A stretch of 52,524 nucleotides of DNA from Desulfococcus sp. 4484_241 (GCA_002085115.1 MZGQ01000013.1:1-52524), one strand, 5' to 3'. Numbered from the stretch's first letter, positions 26,483 to 36,245 are shown. The notes: generated by a model from the sequence alone, not told the origin. Program-made: numbers and translations.

Positions 26483-28123
26483 TTGGAAAGCGGTCATGCC
26501 GTGTTGAATGATGAGCGCAATGCAGAAAACTTGCAGCACCACACGCGCCTGGCAAAGAATGTCGAAACGTTTTTCGTGTTTGCCGGGATGTGCATGGCGC
26601 TCGGGCTTGCATCCGGCAGCTTCGGACTGACCTGGGACGAGGCAAGCTATTTCAGGTTCGCCGATTCCGTCCGGGACTGGTTTGTAAACGGCCACGGCCT
26701 TGCCCATGCGACTATTTTAAAATACTGGGGATACAGCTTTTACCACAACCCCCACCCGCCCTTTTTAAAAGCGGTTAACGCTTTTTTTTCGCATCTGTTC
26801 TCAGGGGTTCTTCCTTATCCAACCAGCTACCGGATGACAAACATTTTTTATGTGTCCGGATGCGCTGCCATTGCCTATCGTCTTCTTGCCTCATCCTTTT
26901 CCTCTCCGGCTGCACTGGCCGGTATTGCCTTTGCATGCCTGCAGCCGAGGGTTTTCGGGCACCTTATGATAGCTGCTACCGATTCCCCGGTTGCCATGAG
27001 CTGGCTTGCGATCACGCTTACGGCCTGGAAGTTAAGCCGGGAAAGCGTTTCAGGCAAAAGACGTGCCGCGCTTTGGGCACTGCTTTTCATGCTGCTTGGA
27101 GTGGCGGCTGCAGCCAAAATAACCGGATTTATCGTTGTCGTGCCACTTGCGGCCTATTTTGTTTTTAAAAGGAATTATTCACAATTACGGTGGCTTTTCT
27201 GGGGCTCGGTGTATGCGCTGTTGTTCGTGGCCCTGACATCCCCGACCATGTGGCCCCACCCGCTGGACGGTATCGGCGCTTACCTGACATATCCCTTTTT
27301 AAGGAGCCACGAAGCGATCAGTACCTTCTACCTCGGCAAGATTTACAAGTTCCACCTGCCGTGGCATTACTTTACAGTGATGACGCTTGTGACTTTCCCT
27401 GTTTTGCTGCTGCTTCTCCTTCCGGCCGGATTGTTCCGCATGGGGAAACCGGAGCGCCACGGCCTTGCCCATGCGCTGGTTTTCCCGGTTGCGTTCTGGG
27501 TCCTGATCACCGCATTGCCAATAACGCCGAAACATGATGGTATCCGGCAGTTTCTGAGCATTTATCCGTTTTTGGGCCTCCTTGCCTGGCTTGGCCTTCT
27601 TTACATCCTGTCTGTTGCCAAAAAGCTGTCAGGCCATGTCTTTGTGAAGTATGCCGGCAAATGGTGCGGGCTGGCGGCATCTGCCGTGCTTGCCATTCTG
27701 GTATGGGCCAGCCATCCGTTTGAGTTGAGTTACTATAACTGCCTTATCGGCGGAATACAGGGAGCGCAAAAAAGAGGAATGGAGATTTCCTACTACTGGG
27801 ACGCTGCAAACCCGGATTTCATGAGGTCTGTCAACCGCTACCTGCAAAACGGTGCAACTGTCTACATGGTGCCTCAGTGGGACTGGCTTCTTGACTGCTA
27901 TTCAGACCATGGTGTTCTTGACGGAACCTATACCGTTCTTGGCCGCAGAACCAGTGCTTTCCCTGACTATTTTCTTGTATTAAGGCGGCTTAGCTATATT
28001 AACGACAGGTTTTACAGGGCGATAAATCCGTTGGTTGAGGTGACCTGGCATGGTGTATCGCTGGTTAAATTCGGCACCCTCCCGAAACCCGGCCCAAAGA
28101 CGGATGGAGGTTCGCACCCATGA
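26483..28123 (+). CDS. GT39/ArnT-like membrane glycosyltransferase
   Basis: A 546-residue polytopic membrane protein of GT-C fold. The early loop contains LTWDEASYFRFAD, whose Asp-Glu pair matches the acidic catalytic motif in the first external loop of GT39/ArnT enzymes. These transfer a sugar from a polyprenyl phosphate to protein or lipid on the outer face of the inner membrane. About 10 hydrophobic stretches follow. The start is uncertain: TTG at 26483, 7 bp after the CooT gene, or GTG at 26501. It overlaps the next gene, a polyprenyl-phosphate glycosyltransferase, by 4 bases, so the pair plausibly makes and uses one lipid-linked sugar. Confidence 0.85.
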   Translation: MESGHAVLNDERNAENLQHHTRLAKNVETFFVFAGMCMALGLASGSFGLTWDEASYFRFADSVRDWFVNGHGLAHATILKYWGYSFYHNPHPPFLKAVNAFFSHLFSGVLPYPTSYRMTNIFYVSGCAAIAYRLLASSFSSPAALAGIAFACLQPRVFGHLMIAATDSPVAMSWLAITLTAWKLSRESVSGKRRAALWALLFMLLGVAAAAKITGFIVVVPLAAYFVFKRNYSQLRWLFWGSVYALLFVALTSPTMWPHPLDGIGAYLTYPFLRSHEAISTFYLGKIYKFHLPWHYFTVMTLVTFPVLLLLLLPAGLFRMGKPERHGLAHALVFPVAFWVLITALPITPKHDGIRQFLSIYPFLGLLAWLGLLYILSVAKKLSGHVFVKYAGKWCGLAASAVLAILVWASHPFELSYYNCLIGGIQGAQKRGMEISYYWDAANPDFMRSVNRYLQNGATVYMVPQWDWLLDCYSDHGVLDGTYTVLGRRTSAFPDYFLVLRRLSYINDRFYRAINPLVEVTWHGVSLVKFGTLPKPGPKTDGGSHP

Positions 28124-29037
28124 AGCTTTCACTCATTATCCCGGTATACAACGAGGAGGAGGTCATAGACCTGCTGCTGCGGCGCGCGGTGGACGTGCTT
28201 TCGGGTATCACTGAAAATTTTGAAATTATCTGTGTTGATGATGGAAGCAGCGACAGGACATTTGAAAAACTTGTCGGGTTCCACAGCCATGAACGGCGAC
28301 TGAAGATTATTTCGTTTTCGAGGAATTTTGGCCACCAGGCTGCTTATACAGCAGGGCTTGACCATTCAAGCGGTGATTATGTCGTTATGATGGACGGAGA
28401 TCTTCAGGACCCGCCGGAGCTTATACCCAGTCTTCTTGAGAAGGCTGTTGAGGGGGGGTACGATATCGTGCATGCGAGGAGAACCGGCAGAAACGATGGT
28501 TTTTTCAAAAACCTGTTGTTTGAGACCTTTCATTTTCTGTTCAAGAAACTGTCCGGGATGGAAGAGGCAAGAAATGTCGGGAACTTTTCGCTCATGAACA
28601 GGAGGGCTCTTGTGGCACTCCTGTCATTCAGGGAAAAAAGCCGTTACCTTCCAGGCTTAAGGTTTTTCATCGGGTTCCGCCAGGGCTTTGTCGACTACGA
28701 AAGGGATGCCCGGGCAAAGGGTGAGGCAAAGATGAGGTTGTCGGCTCTTTACAGGCTTGCAATGGACGCGATTTTTTCCTTTTCGGAACTGCCGATCCGC
28801 CTGTGCTTTTTTACCGGCATTGCGGGAATGCTTATCTGCTTTTTTGCTTTTATTTATGTACTTGTAAGCAAGTTTACCGGAATTGCGCCCTTTGGATGGT
28901 CGTCAACCACCCTGAGTATATATTTCATGGGTTTTATCCAGCTTATTTTTCTTGGCATACTGGGGGAGTACGTGTTTCGCACCTACCACGAATCACAGAA
29001 CCGTCCTGTTTATCTTATCCGTGAAATCATAGAGTAG
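28120..29037 (+). CDS. GT2 polyprenyl-phosphate glycosyltransferase (DPM1/GtrB-like)
   Basis: 305 residues. The N-terminal GT-A domain shows SLIIPVYNEEEVIDLLLRRA, the nucleotide-binding VDDGSSDRT near residue 44 and MDGDLQDPPELIP near residue 90, carrying the metal-binding acidic motif. Two C-terminal membrane helices (LCFFTGIAGMLICFFAFIYV and FMGFIQLIFLGILGEYVF) anchor it in the inner membrane. The family transfers a sugar from a nucleotide donor to undecaprenyl phosphate. Translationally coupled to the GT39 gene. Sugar identity is unknown. Confidence 0.94.
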   Translation: MKLSLIIPVYNEEEVIDLLLRRAVDVLSGITENFEIICVDDGSSDRTFEKLVGFHSHERRLKIISFSRNFGHQAAYTAGLDHSSGDYVVMMDGDLQDPPELIPSLLEKAVEGGYDIVHARRTGRNDGFFKNLLFETFHFLFKKLSGMEEARNVGNFSLMNRRALVALLSFREKSRYLPGLRFFIGFRQGFVDYERDARAKGEAKMRLSALYRLAMDAIFSFSELPIRLCFFTGIAGMLICFFAFIYVLVSKFTGIAPFGWSSTTLSIYFMGFIQLIFLGILGEYVFRTYHESQNRPVYLIREIIE

Positions 29038-29405
29038 CCCCCCATCAATACTTATTTTGATGGCGGCTCATATGCAAATAAACAAAGCATCCGTTTCTAC
29101 TTTGGGGAAAACAATCTTCAAGGAAAGAGCCTTGTTTGCCTGGTGTTTGCAGCTAAAAAAGCCGGGCAGTAAAAAAACAAACCAAAAAAAGCGAAACAAT
29201 GAAACAGGATGGACGAGTCCCAGCCCTGGCAACAACCTGTTTAATATCGTCCAACCGGACATTTGACATGTCAATAACACAAATTGCAGAATTCGTTGAT
29301 ATCTTATTAAAAATTTAGTAAAGAACAAAAAGTGTGTACCGGCATTGTTTTGGTATATAAGAAAGGCAGAGGTCGGATGTTTTTGGCCGGGGATGTGCGC
29401 CGTAT
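29038..29405. other. Intergenic region without a supported gene
   Basis: About 370 bases. It contains a CCATCAA/TTGATGG hairpin just after the GT2 gene (near 29043-29062, no T tract), a perfect palindrome TTGACATGTCAA at 29263-29274, possibly an operator, and an AT-rich stretch leading to TATATAA near 29354. Open frames on both strands here have no family resemblance or ribosome-binding site and are not reported. Confidence 0.5.
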
Positions 29406-29531
29406 GATGGAGGAGTTTCATGGCACGGAGAGCAACCAACATCTCTTTGGATGCGGCGGTCAAGCAGAGATGGAGGAGTTTCATGGCACGGAGAGCAACC
29501 AACATCTCTTTGGATGCGGCGGTCAAGCAGA
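29406..29531 (+). repeat. Perfect 63-bp tandem duplication over a translation start
   Basis: The unit 29406-29468 is repeated exactly at 29469-29531. Each copy carries the ribosome-binding site GGAGGAG, the ATG (29420 and 29483) and the next codons for MARRATNISLDAAVKQ. Because 63 is a multiple of three, the first start reads in frame through the second. Confidence 0.95.
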
Positions 29532-29872
29532 TCCTGAGGGATAACGATTTTGCCACGCGGAAGGATTTGGACCGGCTTGGTGCGAAGATCGACCAGCTTG
29601 AGAAGGCGGTAAACAGACTTTCGTCCCTTGTGTCAAAAAAAGGTATGGGCACAGCCGTACAGGGCACCGGCGCGACAAAGGATGGGCTTCGTCGTACGTC
29701 TGCAACCAGCAAGGTTTTTGAAAGCATCAAGCGGAGTAAAAAGGGTATGGATTTTGCCACGCTTCAGAAAAAGACCGGTTTCGAGGAGAAAAAACTTCGC
29801 AACATTATTTTCAGGCTTCACAAGCTTGGATATATCCAGAGAGTGGAGCGCGGCAGGTATGCCGCGAAATAG
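29420..29872 (+). CDS. Small winged-helix-like putative DNA-binding protein
   Basis: 150 residues from the first ATG, or 129 from the duplicated start at 29483; both have identical ribosome-binding sites, so both forms may be made. The N-terminus (MARRATNISLDAAVKQ) recalls a ribbon-helix-helix opening, followed by a coiled-coil stretch (LDRLGAKIDQLEKAVNRLSS) and a C-terminal winged-helix-like region (FATLQKKTGFEEKKLRNII, then LHKLGYIQRVERGRYAAK). Function is inferred to be transcriptional regulation; targets are unknown. It stands alone between the glycosyltransferase operon and the M16C gene. Confidence 0.7.
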   Translation: MARRATNISLDAAVKQRWRSFMARRATNISLDAAVKQILRDNDFATRKDLDRLGAKIDQLEKAVNRLSSLVSKKGMGTAVQGTGATKDGLRRTSATSKVFESIKRSKKGMDFATLQKKTGFEEKKLRNIIFRLHKLGYIQRVERGRYAAK

Positions 29873-29993
29873 GCTGTAAGTTGCAGCGTTTACTTTCGGT
29901 TCCGATTTTTTTGCCCCGGATTTTTGCCTTTGGGTGGTTACCGCACGGGATGTGCAAACAGCGGACTTGCTGATTACAGGAGTTGGACTTCGA

Positions 29994-32957
29994 ATGATGA
30001 GCGGCGGCGGTTTTGAGGCAGGTGCACAGATAAAGGGATACCTGGTCAGAAAGGTTATAGAGATCCATGAAATCGGGTCTGTTGCTTACGAACTGGAACA
30101 CATGGCTACCGGCGCCAGGCATCTGCATATAGCAAACAACGATATTGAAAACGCCTTTTCTGTTGCGTTTAAGACGGTCCCCGGTGATTCAACCGGCGTG
30201 GCTCATATTCTGGAACACACGGTCCTGTGCGGTTCCCAAAAGTACCCTGTCAGGGATCCTTTTTTTTCAATGATAAAACGAAGCGTCAGCTCTTTTATGA
30301 ACGCCCTGACAGCATCAGATTGGACGAGTTATCCCTTTGCCACTCCCAACAGAAAAGATTTTTACAACCTGCTTGACGTTTACCTGGATGCGGTTTTCTT
30401 CCCTGTTCTGTCAGAAGCAAGCTTCAGGCAGGAGGGATGCCGCCTTGGCATAGCCGGGGAAGACGGGAACGGAGAGGTGGAACTGGCCTACAAGGGCGTG
30501 GTTTACAACGAGATGAAGGGGGCCATGTCATCGCCCGACCAGGTAATGTTCCGGTCCCTGCTGAAGGCCCTGTACCCCGACACCGTGTACAGCAACAATT
30601 CAGGCGGTGATCCAGCCGATATCCCGTCGCTTACCTTTGAAGACCTGAGAGAGTTTCACAGGCGGCACTACCATCCCGGCAATGCCTATTTCTACACTTA
30701 CGGGAACATTCCCCTGCCCGATCACCTGGAATTTATCGGGGAAAGGGTGCTTTCCCGGTTCGGGAAAAAAACAGACCCGGCCATGGATATTCCTTCCCAG
30801 CCGAGATGGAAAAGCCCAAAATCGGTATCATATCCATATCCTCTGGCCAGGGGCGAAGACCCGTCAAAAAAATACCAGGCCTGTGTGGCCTGGCTTATGG
30901 CCGATACGAGGGAAAAATTTGATGTTTTTGTTATAGGCCTGCTTGAACAGGTGCTCCTCGGCAACCCATCTGCTCCGCTTTATAAGGCATTGATAGGCTC
31001 GGGGCTTGGAAGCGCGCTTTCTGACGGGACCGGATACGACCCTGAAATGAAGGACACCATGTTTGCCTGCGGGCTGAAGGATGTCGGCAAGGATGATACC
31101 GCTGCGGTTGAAAGGATAATACTGGACACTTTACGCGGGCTTTCAACCAATGGAATTGACCGGGAGCTGATTGACGCCGCCATTCACCAGATAGAGTTCC
31201 ACCGCAGGGAGATAACCAATACCCCTTATCCTTACGGGGTAAAACTGTTTTTGAGTGTCTGCGGAAGCTGGCTGCACGGCAGTGACCCGGTCGATATAAT
31301 CCAAATTGACCCGTATCTTGACCGATTGTATGAAGAACTCGAAAAGGGACCGTTTCTGGAAGAGTGTATCCGGCGATTTTTCCTCGATAACCCGCACCGC
31401 CTCACTTTCACTCTTGTGCCTGACCCGGAGATGGAGGAACGGGAAAACGCAAAGATCAAGGAACGCCTTATGAAAATAAAGGCCTCGCTCGGCCCATCCG
31501 ATATAGAACGGATCAAACGCCAAGAGCGGGAACTTGAATCTTTGCAAATGAAGCAGGAGGACCTTTCCGTACTGCCGACACTTGAGATTTCAGACATAGG
31601 CCACGATGTCCAGAAGGTGGACAGGCCAGCTACATACGGCAACGTGGCCTGCTACGATCAGCGCACATCCGGCATCTTCTATTTTACCTCGGCTGTGGGG
31701 ACCGGCATGCTCGATCCAGACCTTGTCCCGCTTGTCCCGTTCTTTTGCATAGCCGTGCCGAGAATGGGAACCGACATTCACGACTACACAGCCATGGATC
31801 GCCTCATAGACATGCATACCGGTGGACTTGGCCTGTCCGCCCATGCGCGTACCAACCTTGCCGGTGACTCGGTGTGCGTGCCATACATATCTTTTTCCGC
31901 AAAATGCCTGGAACGCAAGATAGACCCCATGTTCGATATTGTCGGTGAACTTTTGTGCCACTGTAACTTTTCCGACCACCAGCGGCTTGGCCAGCTTCTT
32001 GGTGAATACAGGGCATCGCTTGAATCTTCGGTGGTTCATAACGGGCACAGGTTTGCCCTTTCCCTTGCATCGCGCCATCTTTCTGCCGCCACAAGGCTTT
32101 CCGAGACCTGGCACGGCATCCACCAGTTGAGGTATATAAAAGAGATTACGGATGACCTTACCCCGGGCAGGCTCGCCTCTGTTGCCGACAGGCTTTCCAG
32201 GATAGCCAGGGCGGTCTTTGCCCGCGGGAACATGAAAACAGGTCTTATCGGAGGCGCCAAAGCACTTGCAGGAGCTGTTGATATTGTCAAATCGATCGAA
32301 GCCCGGCTTGGACCGTCGCAAGGACCAGATGGTTTTTCAGTCGACCACGGCAAAACGGAGCTAACGCCTCCCAGGGAGGGCTGGTGGACATCCACGGCTG
32401 TTTCGTTTGTTGCAAGGGCTTTCCCTGCAGTGCGGATGGGACATCCGGATGCACCTGTGCTTGCCGTTATCAGCAAGCTGCTCCGGTCTTCTTTCCTGCA
32501 CAGGGAGATACGGGAAAGGGGAGGCGCGTACGGCGGGCTTGCCCTCTACAACTCCGAGGATGGTGTTTTCTGTTTTGCGTCTTACCGCGATCCACACATA
32601 GTGAATACCCTCGATGTGTATGAAAAGGCGGTTGACTATCTTAGGTCCGGCGATTACACCGACCAGCAGATAAAGGAGTCTGTAATCCAGGTCTGTTCCG
32701 ATATCGACAAGCCGGATACACCTGCAGAGGCTGCAACCAAGGCTTTTTACAGGGGACTTGTCGGAGTTTCAGACGAGGAGCGTGTCCGGTTCAAAAGGGG
32801 CGTGCTTGAGGTAAACAAAGACAGGGTGCTTAAAACGGCAAACAAGCATTTTCACAAAAAGTGCGGGCAGTGCGGCACAGTTGTGATATCATCAGAAGAT
32901 ATGCTAAAAAAAGCAAACACGAGGTTAACAACGCCTCTTGACCTGTTCAGGATCTAA
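29994..32957 (+). CDS. M16C (PreP-like) zinc metallopeptidase
   Basis: About 987 residues, the normal size for the single-chain M16C family, which has two homologous halves enclosing a peptide-degrading chamber. The inverted zinc motif HILEH is at residues 71-75, the distal zinc ligand lies in YNEMKGAMSS (Glu173), and the C-terminal half carries RERGGAYGGLALY, whose Arg and Tyr bind substrate. HTVLCGSQKYPVRDPF after the zinc motif is diagnostic for PreP. ATG 29994 has AGGAG 11 bases upstream. No signal peptide is seen, so it should act in the cytoplasm. It ends 13 bp from the convergent lysC. Confidence 0.95.
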   Translation: MMSGGGFEAGAQIKGYLVRKVIEIHEIGSVAYELEHMATGARHLHIANNDIENAFSVAFKTVPGDSTGVAHILEHTVLCGSQKYPVRDPFFSMIKRSVSSFMNALTASDWTSYPFATPNRKDFYNLLDVYLDAVFFPVLSEASFRQEGCRLGIAGEDGNGEVELAYKGVVYNEMKGAMSSPDQVMFRSLLKALYPDTVYSNNSGGDPADIPSLTFEDLREFHRRHYHPGNAYFYTYGNIPLPDHLEFIGERVLSRFGKKTDPAMDIPSQPRWKSPKSVSYPYPLARGEDPSKKYQACVAWLMADTREKFDVFVIGLLEQVLLGNPSAPLYKALIGSGLGSALSDGTGYDPEMKDTMFACGLKDVGKDDTAAVERIILDTLRGLSTNGIDRELIDAAIHQIEFHRREITNTPYPYGVKLFLSVCGSWLHGSDPVDIIQIDPYLDRLYEELEKGPFLEECIRRFFLDNPHRLTFTLVPDPEMEERENAKIKERLMKIKASLGPSDIERIKRQERELESLQMKQEDLSVLPTLEISDIGHDVQKVDRPATYGNVACYDQRTSGIFYFTSAVGTGMLDPDLVPLVPFFCIAVPRMGTDIHDYTAMDRLIDMHTGGLGLSAHARTNLAGDSVCVPYISFSAKCLERKIDPMFDIVGELLCHCNFSDHQRLGQLLGEYRASLESSVVHNGHRFALSLASRHLSAATRLSETWHGIHQLRYIKEITDDLTPGRLASVADRLSRIARAVFARGNMKTGLIGGAKALAGAVDIVKSIEARLGPSQGPDGFSVDHGKTELTPPREGWWTSTAVSFVARAFPAVRMGHPDAPVLAVISKLLRSSFLHREIRERGGAYGGLALYNSEDGVFCFASYRDPHIVNTLDVYEKAVDYLRSGDYTDQQIKESVIQVCSDIDKPDTPAEAATKAFYRGLVGVSDEERVRFKRGVLEVNKDRVLKTANKHFHKKCGQCGTVVISSEDMLKKANTRLTTPLDLFRI

Positions 32958-32970
32958 ATTTCCGGGAACG

Positions 32971-34191
32971 TTATTTGTCCTTGTCCAGCCCAAAGGCGGA
33001 GTGAAGCACACGCACGGCCAGCTCAGCGTATTTTTCCTCAACTATGCACGATATGCGAATTTCCGACGTGCTTATCATGAGTATGTTTATGCCTTCTGCA
33101 GCAAGCGCCGAGAACATGGTCGATGCCACTCCAGAGTGGTTTTTCATACCCACGCCGATGATGGAAACCTTGGCAAGATTGTCGGCTCCATTGACCTCCT
33201 GCGCCCCGATCTCCTTTCCCGTCTCCCTTGATATGGCAAGAGCCTTTTCATAGTCATTCTTTGAAACCGTGAACGTGAGGTCTGTCTGCCCGCCGGCCCT
33301 GGTGTTCTGAATAATCATGTCAACCAGGATTCTTGCGTCTGCTATGGGTTTGAATATTCTGGATGCCACTCCCGGCGTATCCGGCACTTTCTTGAATGTT
33401 ATCCGCGCTTCGCCCTTTGAACAGGTTACTCCGGATATAACCAGCTCCTCCATTCCGGTGTTTTCGCTAAGAACCATGGTTCCCTCCTCGTCGCTAAAAG
33501 AGCTTCTTACATGCACTGGCACGTTATATTTTTTTGCAAACTCAACCGATCGTATCTGCAAGACTTTTGCGCCAAGGCTGGCCATCTCCATCATCTCGTC
33601 GTAAGAAATTTTTCCCAATTTCCTGGCCTTGTCGCATATCGAGGGGTCTGTGGTGTATACACCATCCACGTCGGTGTATATTTCGCACACATCCGCGTTT
33701 ATGGCCGCTGCAACCGCAACTGCCGAGGTGTCCGACCCGCCCCGCCCGAGAGTGGTGATGTTGCCCCCCGCGTCAATCCCCTGGAAGCCGGCCACGACAA
33801 CGATATGTCCATCCCTGAGCAGCTTGAGGATTTTGTCGGCTCCTATGCTGATTATGCGGGCCTTGGTAGCTGCCGAGTTGGTAAAGATCTCGGCCTGGAA
33901 CCCCAGGAGTGAGCAGGCCTTGTACCCCATGTCGTTCAGCATCATGGCCATAAGTGTCACGGTCGTCTGCTCGCCGGTGGACAAAAGAGAGTCAAGCTCC
34001 CTTCCATCAGGATTTTTGGATGCCTGGTGGGCCAGTTTTATCAGGCTGTCTGTCACGCCGGCCATTGCAGACAGCACCACAACAACGCTGTTGCCCTGGG
34101 CAACAGTCTTTACAACACGGTTTGCCACGTTACGAATCTTTTCCACGTCGGCAACCGATGTGCCCCCGAATTTTTGAACCACTATACCCAT
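32971..34191 (-). CDS. lysC: Aspartate kinase LysC
   Basis: Phosphorylates aspartate, the first step toward lysine, threonine and methionine. 406 residues: the kinase domain opens VVQKFGGTSVADVEKI, with the substrate loop GRGGSDTSAVAVAAAINADV and TDVDGVYTTDP; two C-terminal ACT domains (including ARITFKKVPDTPGVASRIF and KVSIIGVGMKNHSGVASTMF) provide feedback control. It is last in the pgpH-ybeY-pdxJ-nnrD-tsaE-lysC series, 5 bp after tsaE. Confidence 0.97.
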   Translation of the reverse strand: MGIVVQKFGGTSVADVEKIRNVANRVVKTVAQGNSVVVVLSAMAGVTDSLIKLAHQASKNPDGRELDSLLSTGEQTTVTLMAMMLNDMGYKACSLLGFQAEIFTNSAATKARIISIGADKILKLLRDGHIVVVAGFQGIDAGGNITTLGRGGSDTSAVAVAAAINADVCEIYTDVDGVYTTDPSICDKARKLGKISYDEMMEMASLGAKVLQIRSVEFAKKYNVPVHVRSSFSDEEGTMVLSENTGMEELVISGVTCSKGEARITFKKVPDTPGVASRIFKPIADARILVDMIIQNTRAGGQTDLTFTVSKNDYEKALAISRETGKEIGAQEVNGADNLAKVSIIGVGMKNHSGVASTMFSALAAEGINILMISTSEIRISCIVEEKYAELAVRVLHSAFGLDKDK

Positions 34192-34196
34192 GGTGA

Positions 34197-34688
34197 CTAT
34201 TCTTTCTCCATTCCTATCCTGTTTAACAGGGCGTAACCTCTTTCCGTGTATGGTCTCAGCATGATACGCCGCGAGTTTTCGCCTGTTATCTCAAACGCAA
34301 TTTCGATGTCCTCGTCCCATGGCTTAACGCTGAACCTGTCAGCCCATTCTATGGCCGCCACCTGGTCCATGGACAGGATCTCCTCCATACCTATGTCAAC
34401 CGTATCTTCCGGGCAGGAGAGACGGTAAAGGTCTATATGGTAAAGGGTCATCAAGGCGCCGTCATACTGGTTCACCAGCGTATAGCTTGGGCTGGTGACA
34501 GGACATGTTTCCGGCACCCCCATCCCTCTTGCAAGGCCACGGGCAAAAGCGGTTTTACCGCTTCCAAGGTCGCCTGTCAACGCTATAATCGTCCCCGGCA
34601 CAACCGCCGTGCCAATTTTTTCGCCAAGTTCAATCGTTTCATAGACAGACTTCGTATGGATCCCGAAACCGGCAGGCATCTCCATCAT
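34197..34688 (-). CDS. tsaE: TsaE, tRNA t6A biosynthesis ATPase
   Basis: 163 residues. The Walker A motif ALTGDLGSGKTAFARGLARG lies near residue 35, followed by TSPSYTLVNQYDG and LYHIDLYRL, the conserved switch and Walker B region. TsaE is the ATPase that cycles the TsaBDE complex in threonylcarbamoylation of ANN-decoding tRNAs. Its start overlaps the end of nnrD by 50 bases, with GGGGAAC upstream of the ATG. Confidence 0.95.
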   Translation of the reverse strand: MMEMPAGFGIHTKSVYETIELGEKIGTAVVPGTIIALTGDLGSGKTAFARGLARGMGVPETCPVTSPSYTLVNQYDGALMTLYHIDLYRLSCPEDTVDIGMEEILSMDQVAAIEWADRFSVKPWDEDIEIAFEITGENSRRIMLRPYTERGYALLNRIGMEKE

Positions 34689-36243
34689 GGTTGTTCCCCG
34701 ATAATGTGCTTATGGCTTCAGGAAGGGCGGCCGCAACTTCAGAGGCCAGGATTCCGATCTCACCCTTTTTCATGCCCACTATATCGGCGGCCCTGCCGTG
34801 AAGGAACACGCCCAGCCGGCAGGCTATGTCACAGGGATAGCCCTGGCACACCAGGCCGGCTATAACGCCGGTAAGTACGTCACCCATTCCACCTGAAGCC
34901 ATGCCTGGATTGCCGGTGCGGTTGATAAACACGTTTCCGTCCGGGTGGGCTACGACAGTGCCGGCCCCCTTCAGGACGAGGTGGGCCTTGTGCTCTGTGG
35001 CAAAATTTTTTGCGCATCCGGCACGGTCAGCCTGAATCCGGTCTACAGCCATTTTGCACAGCCTCGACATCTCACCGGGATGCGGGGTAAGCACGATTCT
35101 GTCGTTCAGCCGGCTTGCGAGTTCATGATCACGGGCAAGGCAGTTCAGACCGTCAGCGTCGATTATAACGGGAATCCTGCTGTTTTCAATCAGCGTGCGC
35201 AGGAGCTTTCCGGCTGCCGGGCCGGTGCCCATTCCAGGGCCTATTGCAACGGCTTTTTTGCCCTCCAGGTTTGCCAGGACATGTTCTTCAGCTGTTTCGT
35301 CAAACCTGGTGGATCCCGGTTTACCGGCCGGGAGGGTCATAACCTCAGGGGCCATGGATTCTACCGAACCGTTTACTCCTGCCGGAACGGCAAGAGTGAC
35401 AAGACCAGCCCCTGTTCTCATGGCGGCCACGGATGCCATTACACCTGCCCCTGTTTTGCCTTGAGAGCAGCCAACCACCAGAAGGTGACCCGCCCTGCCC
35501 TTGTGCATGTCAGGCTGGCGGGGCCGGATATAGCCGGAGACCATCGATTGGGTAAGAAGCCGGCTTTTCGGGGCCACCTCGTTTGCTATAAAATCAGGTA
35601 TTCCGATATCTATGATACGCAGATCCCCGGTAAAAGATGCACCTGGAAAAAGAACATGTCCGACCTTGGCAAATCCAAACGTTGCGGTAGCGGCAGCCTT
35701 CACACACACTCCCCTCGGCTGGCCCGTGTCTGAATCAACCCCTGACGGTATATCAACGGAAAAAACCGGTCTGCCAAGACTGTTTATGAATCTTATGGCC
35801 TTTTCGTAAAGCCCCTTCACATCGGACCGAAGACCGGTGCCCAGGATGGCGTCTATTATCAGCTGCCGGTGTGATATGGAAACCTTGTTTTTTGCAAAGC
35901 TTTCCTCATCCGGAACGGATACAACGGGAACGCCTACAGAGTGAAGCAGCGCGAGGTTTGCCGCTGCGTCTCCGGATACCCTGTCCTCATTGGCAAGCAG
36001 GTAGACCGTGACATCAGCACCTTTCCCGGCAAGGTAACGGCCCATCACAAAGCCGTCCCCCCCGTTGTTGCCCCGGCCTGCCATCACGGCTATGCGCATG
36101 GAAAGGGCGTCGGGGAAACGTTCCAGAAGCCATTGGGTGGCGCCGCGGCCTGCGTTTTCCATCAGCACCCTTCCGGGTATTCCGAAGGACTGGATCGTGG
36201 CCATGTCCATCTGACGCATCTTTTCGGCGCAAACCAGATACAT
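34639..36243 (-). CDS. nnrD: NnrD/YjeF bifunctional NAD(P)H-hydrate repair enzyme
   Basis: 534 residues from ATG 36243, which has AAGGGGG upstream and starts 2 bp after the PdxJ stop. The N-terminal YjeF epimerase domain shows AGRGNNGGDGFVMGRYL; the C-terminal ADP-dependent dehydratase domain shows VVGCSQGKTGAGVMAS and the signature NPGMASGGMGDVLTGVIAG with its catalytic Asp. Together they repair hydrated NADH and NADPH. The longer upstream reading frame would overlap PdxJ and is not needed. Confidence 0.95.
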   Translation of the reverse strand: MYLVCAEKMRQMDMATIQSFGIPGRVLMENAGRGATQWLLERFPDALSMRIAVMAGRGNNGGDGFVMGRYLAGKGADVTVYLLANEDRVSGDAAANLALLHSVGVPVVSVPDEESFAKNKVSISHRQLIIDAILGTGLRSDVKGLYEKAIRFINSLGRPVFSVDIPSGVDSDTGQPRGVCVKAAATATFGFAKVGHVLFPGASFTGDLRIIDIGIPDFIANEVAPKSRLLTQSMVSGYIRPRQPDMHKGRAGHLLVVGCSQGKTGAGVMASVAAMRTGAGLVTLAVPAGVNGSVESMAPEVMTLPAGKPGSTRFDETAEEHVLANLEGKKAVAIGPGMGTGPAAGKLLRTLIENSRIPVIIDADGLNCLARDHELASRLNDRIVLTPHPGEMSRLCKMAVDRIQADRAGCAKNFATEHKAHLVLKGAGTVVAHPDGNVFINRTGNPGMASGGMGDVLTGVIAGLVCQGYPCDIACRLGVFLHGRAADIVGMKKGEIGILASEVAAALPEAISTLSGNNHDGDACRFRDPYEVCL

Positions 36244-36245
36244 CT

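Noticed and set aside
29263-29301. TTGACA at the palindrome as a promoter -35
   Set aside because: No acceptable -10 lies 16-18 bases downstream; kept only as a palindrome.
29068-29760. 230-codon minus-strand frame opposite the winged-helix gene
   Set aside because: It contains the same 63-bp duplication read backwards, is rich in Ser/Arg/Leu with no domain, and the plus-strand gene has clear ribosome-binding sites.
31590-32321. 243-codon minus-strand frame inside the M16C peptidase
   Set aside because: Antisense shadow with no ribosome-binding site or recognisable fold.
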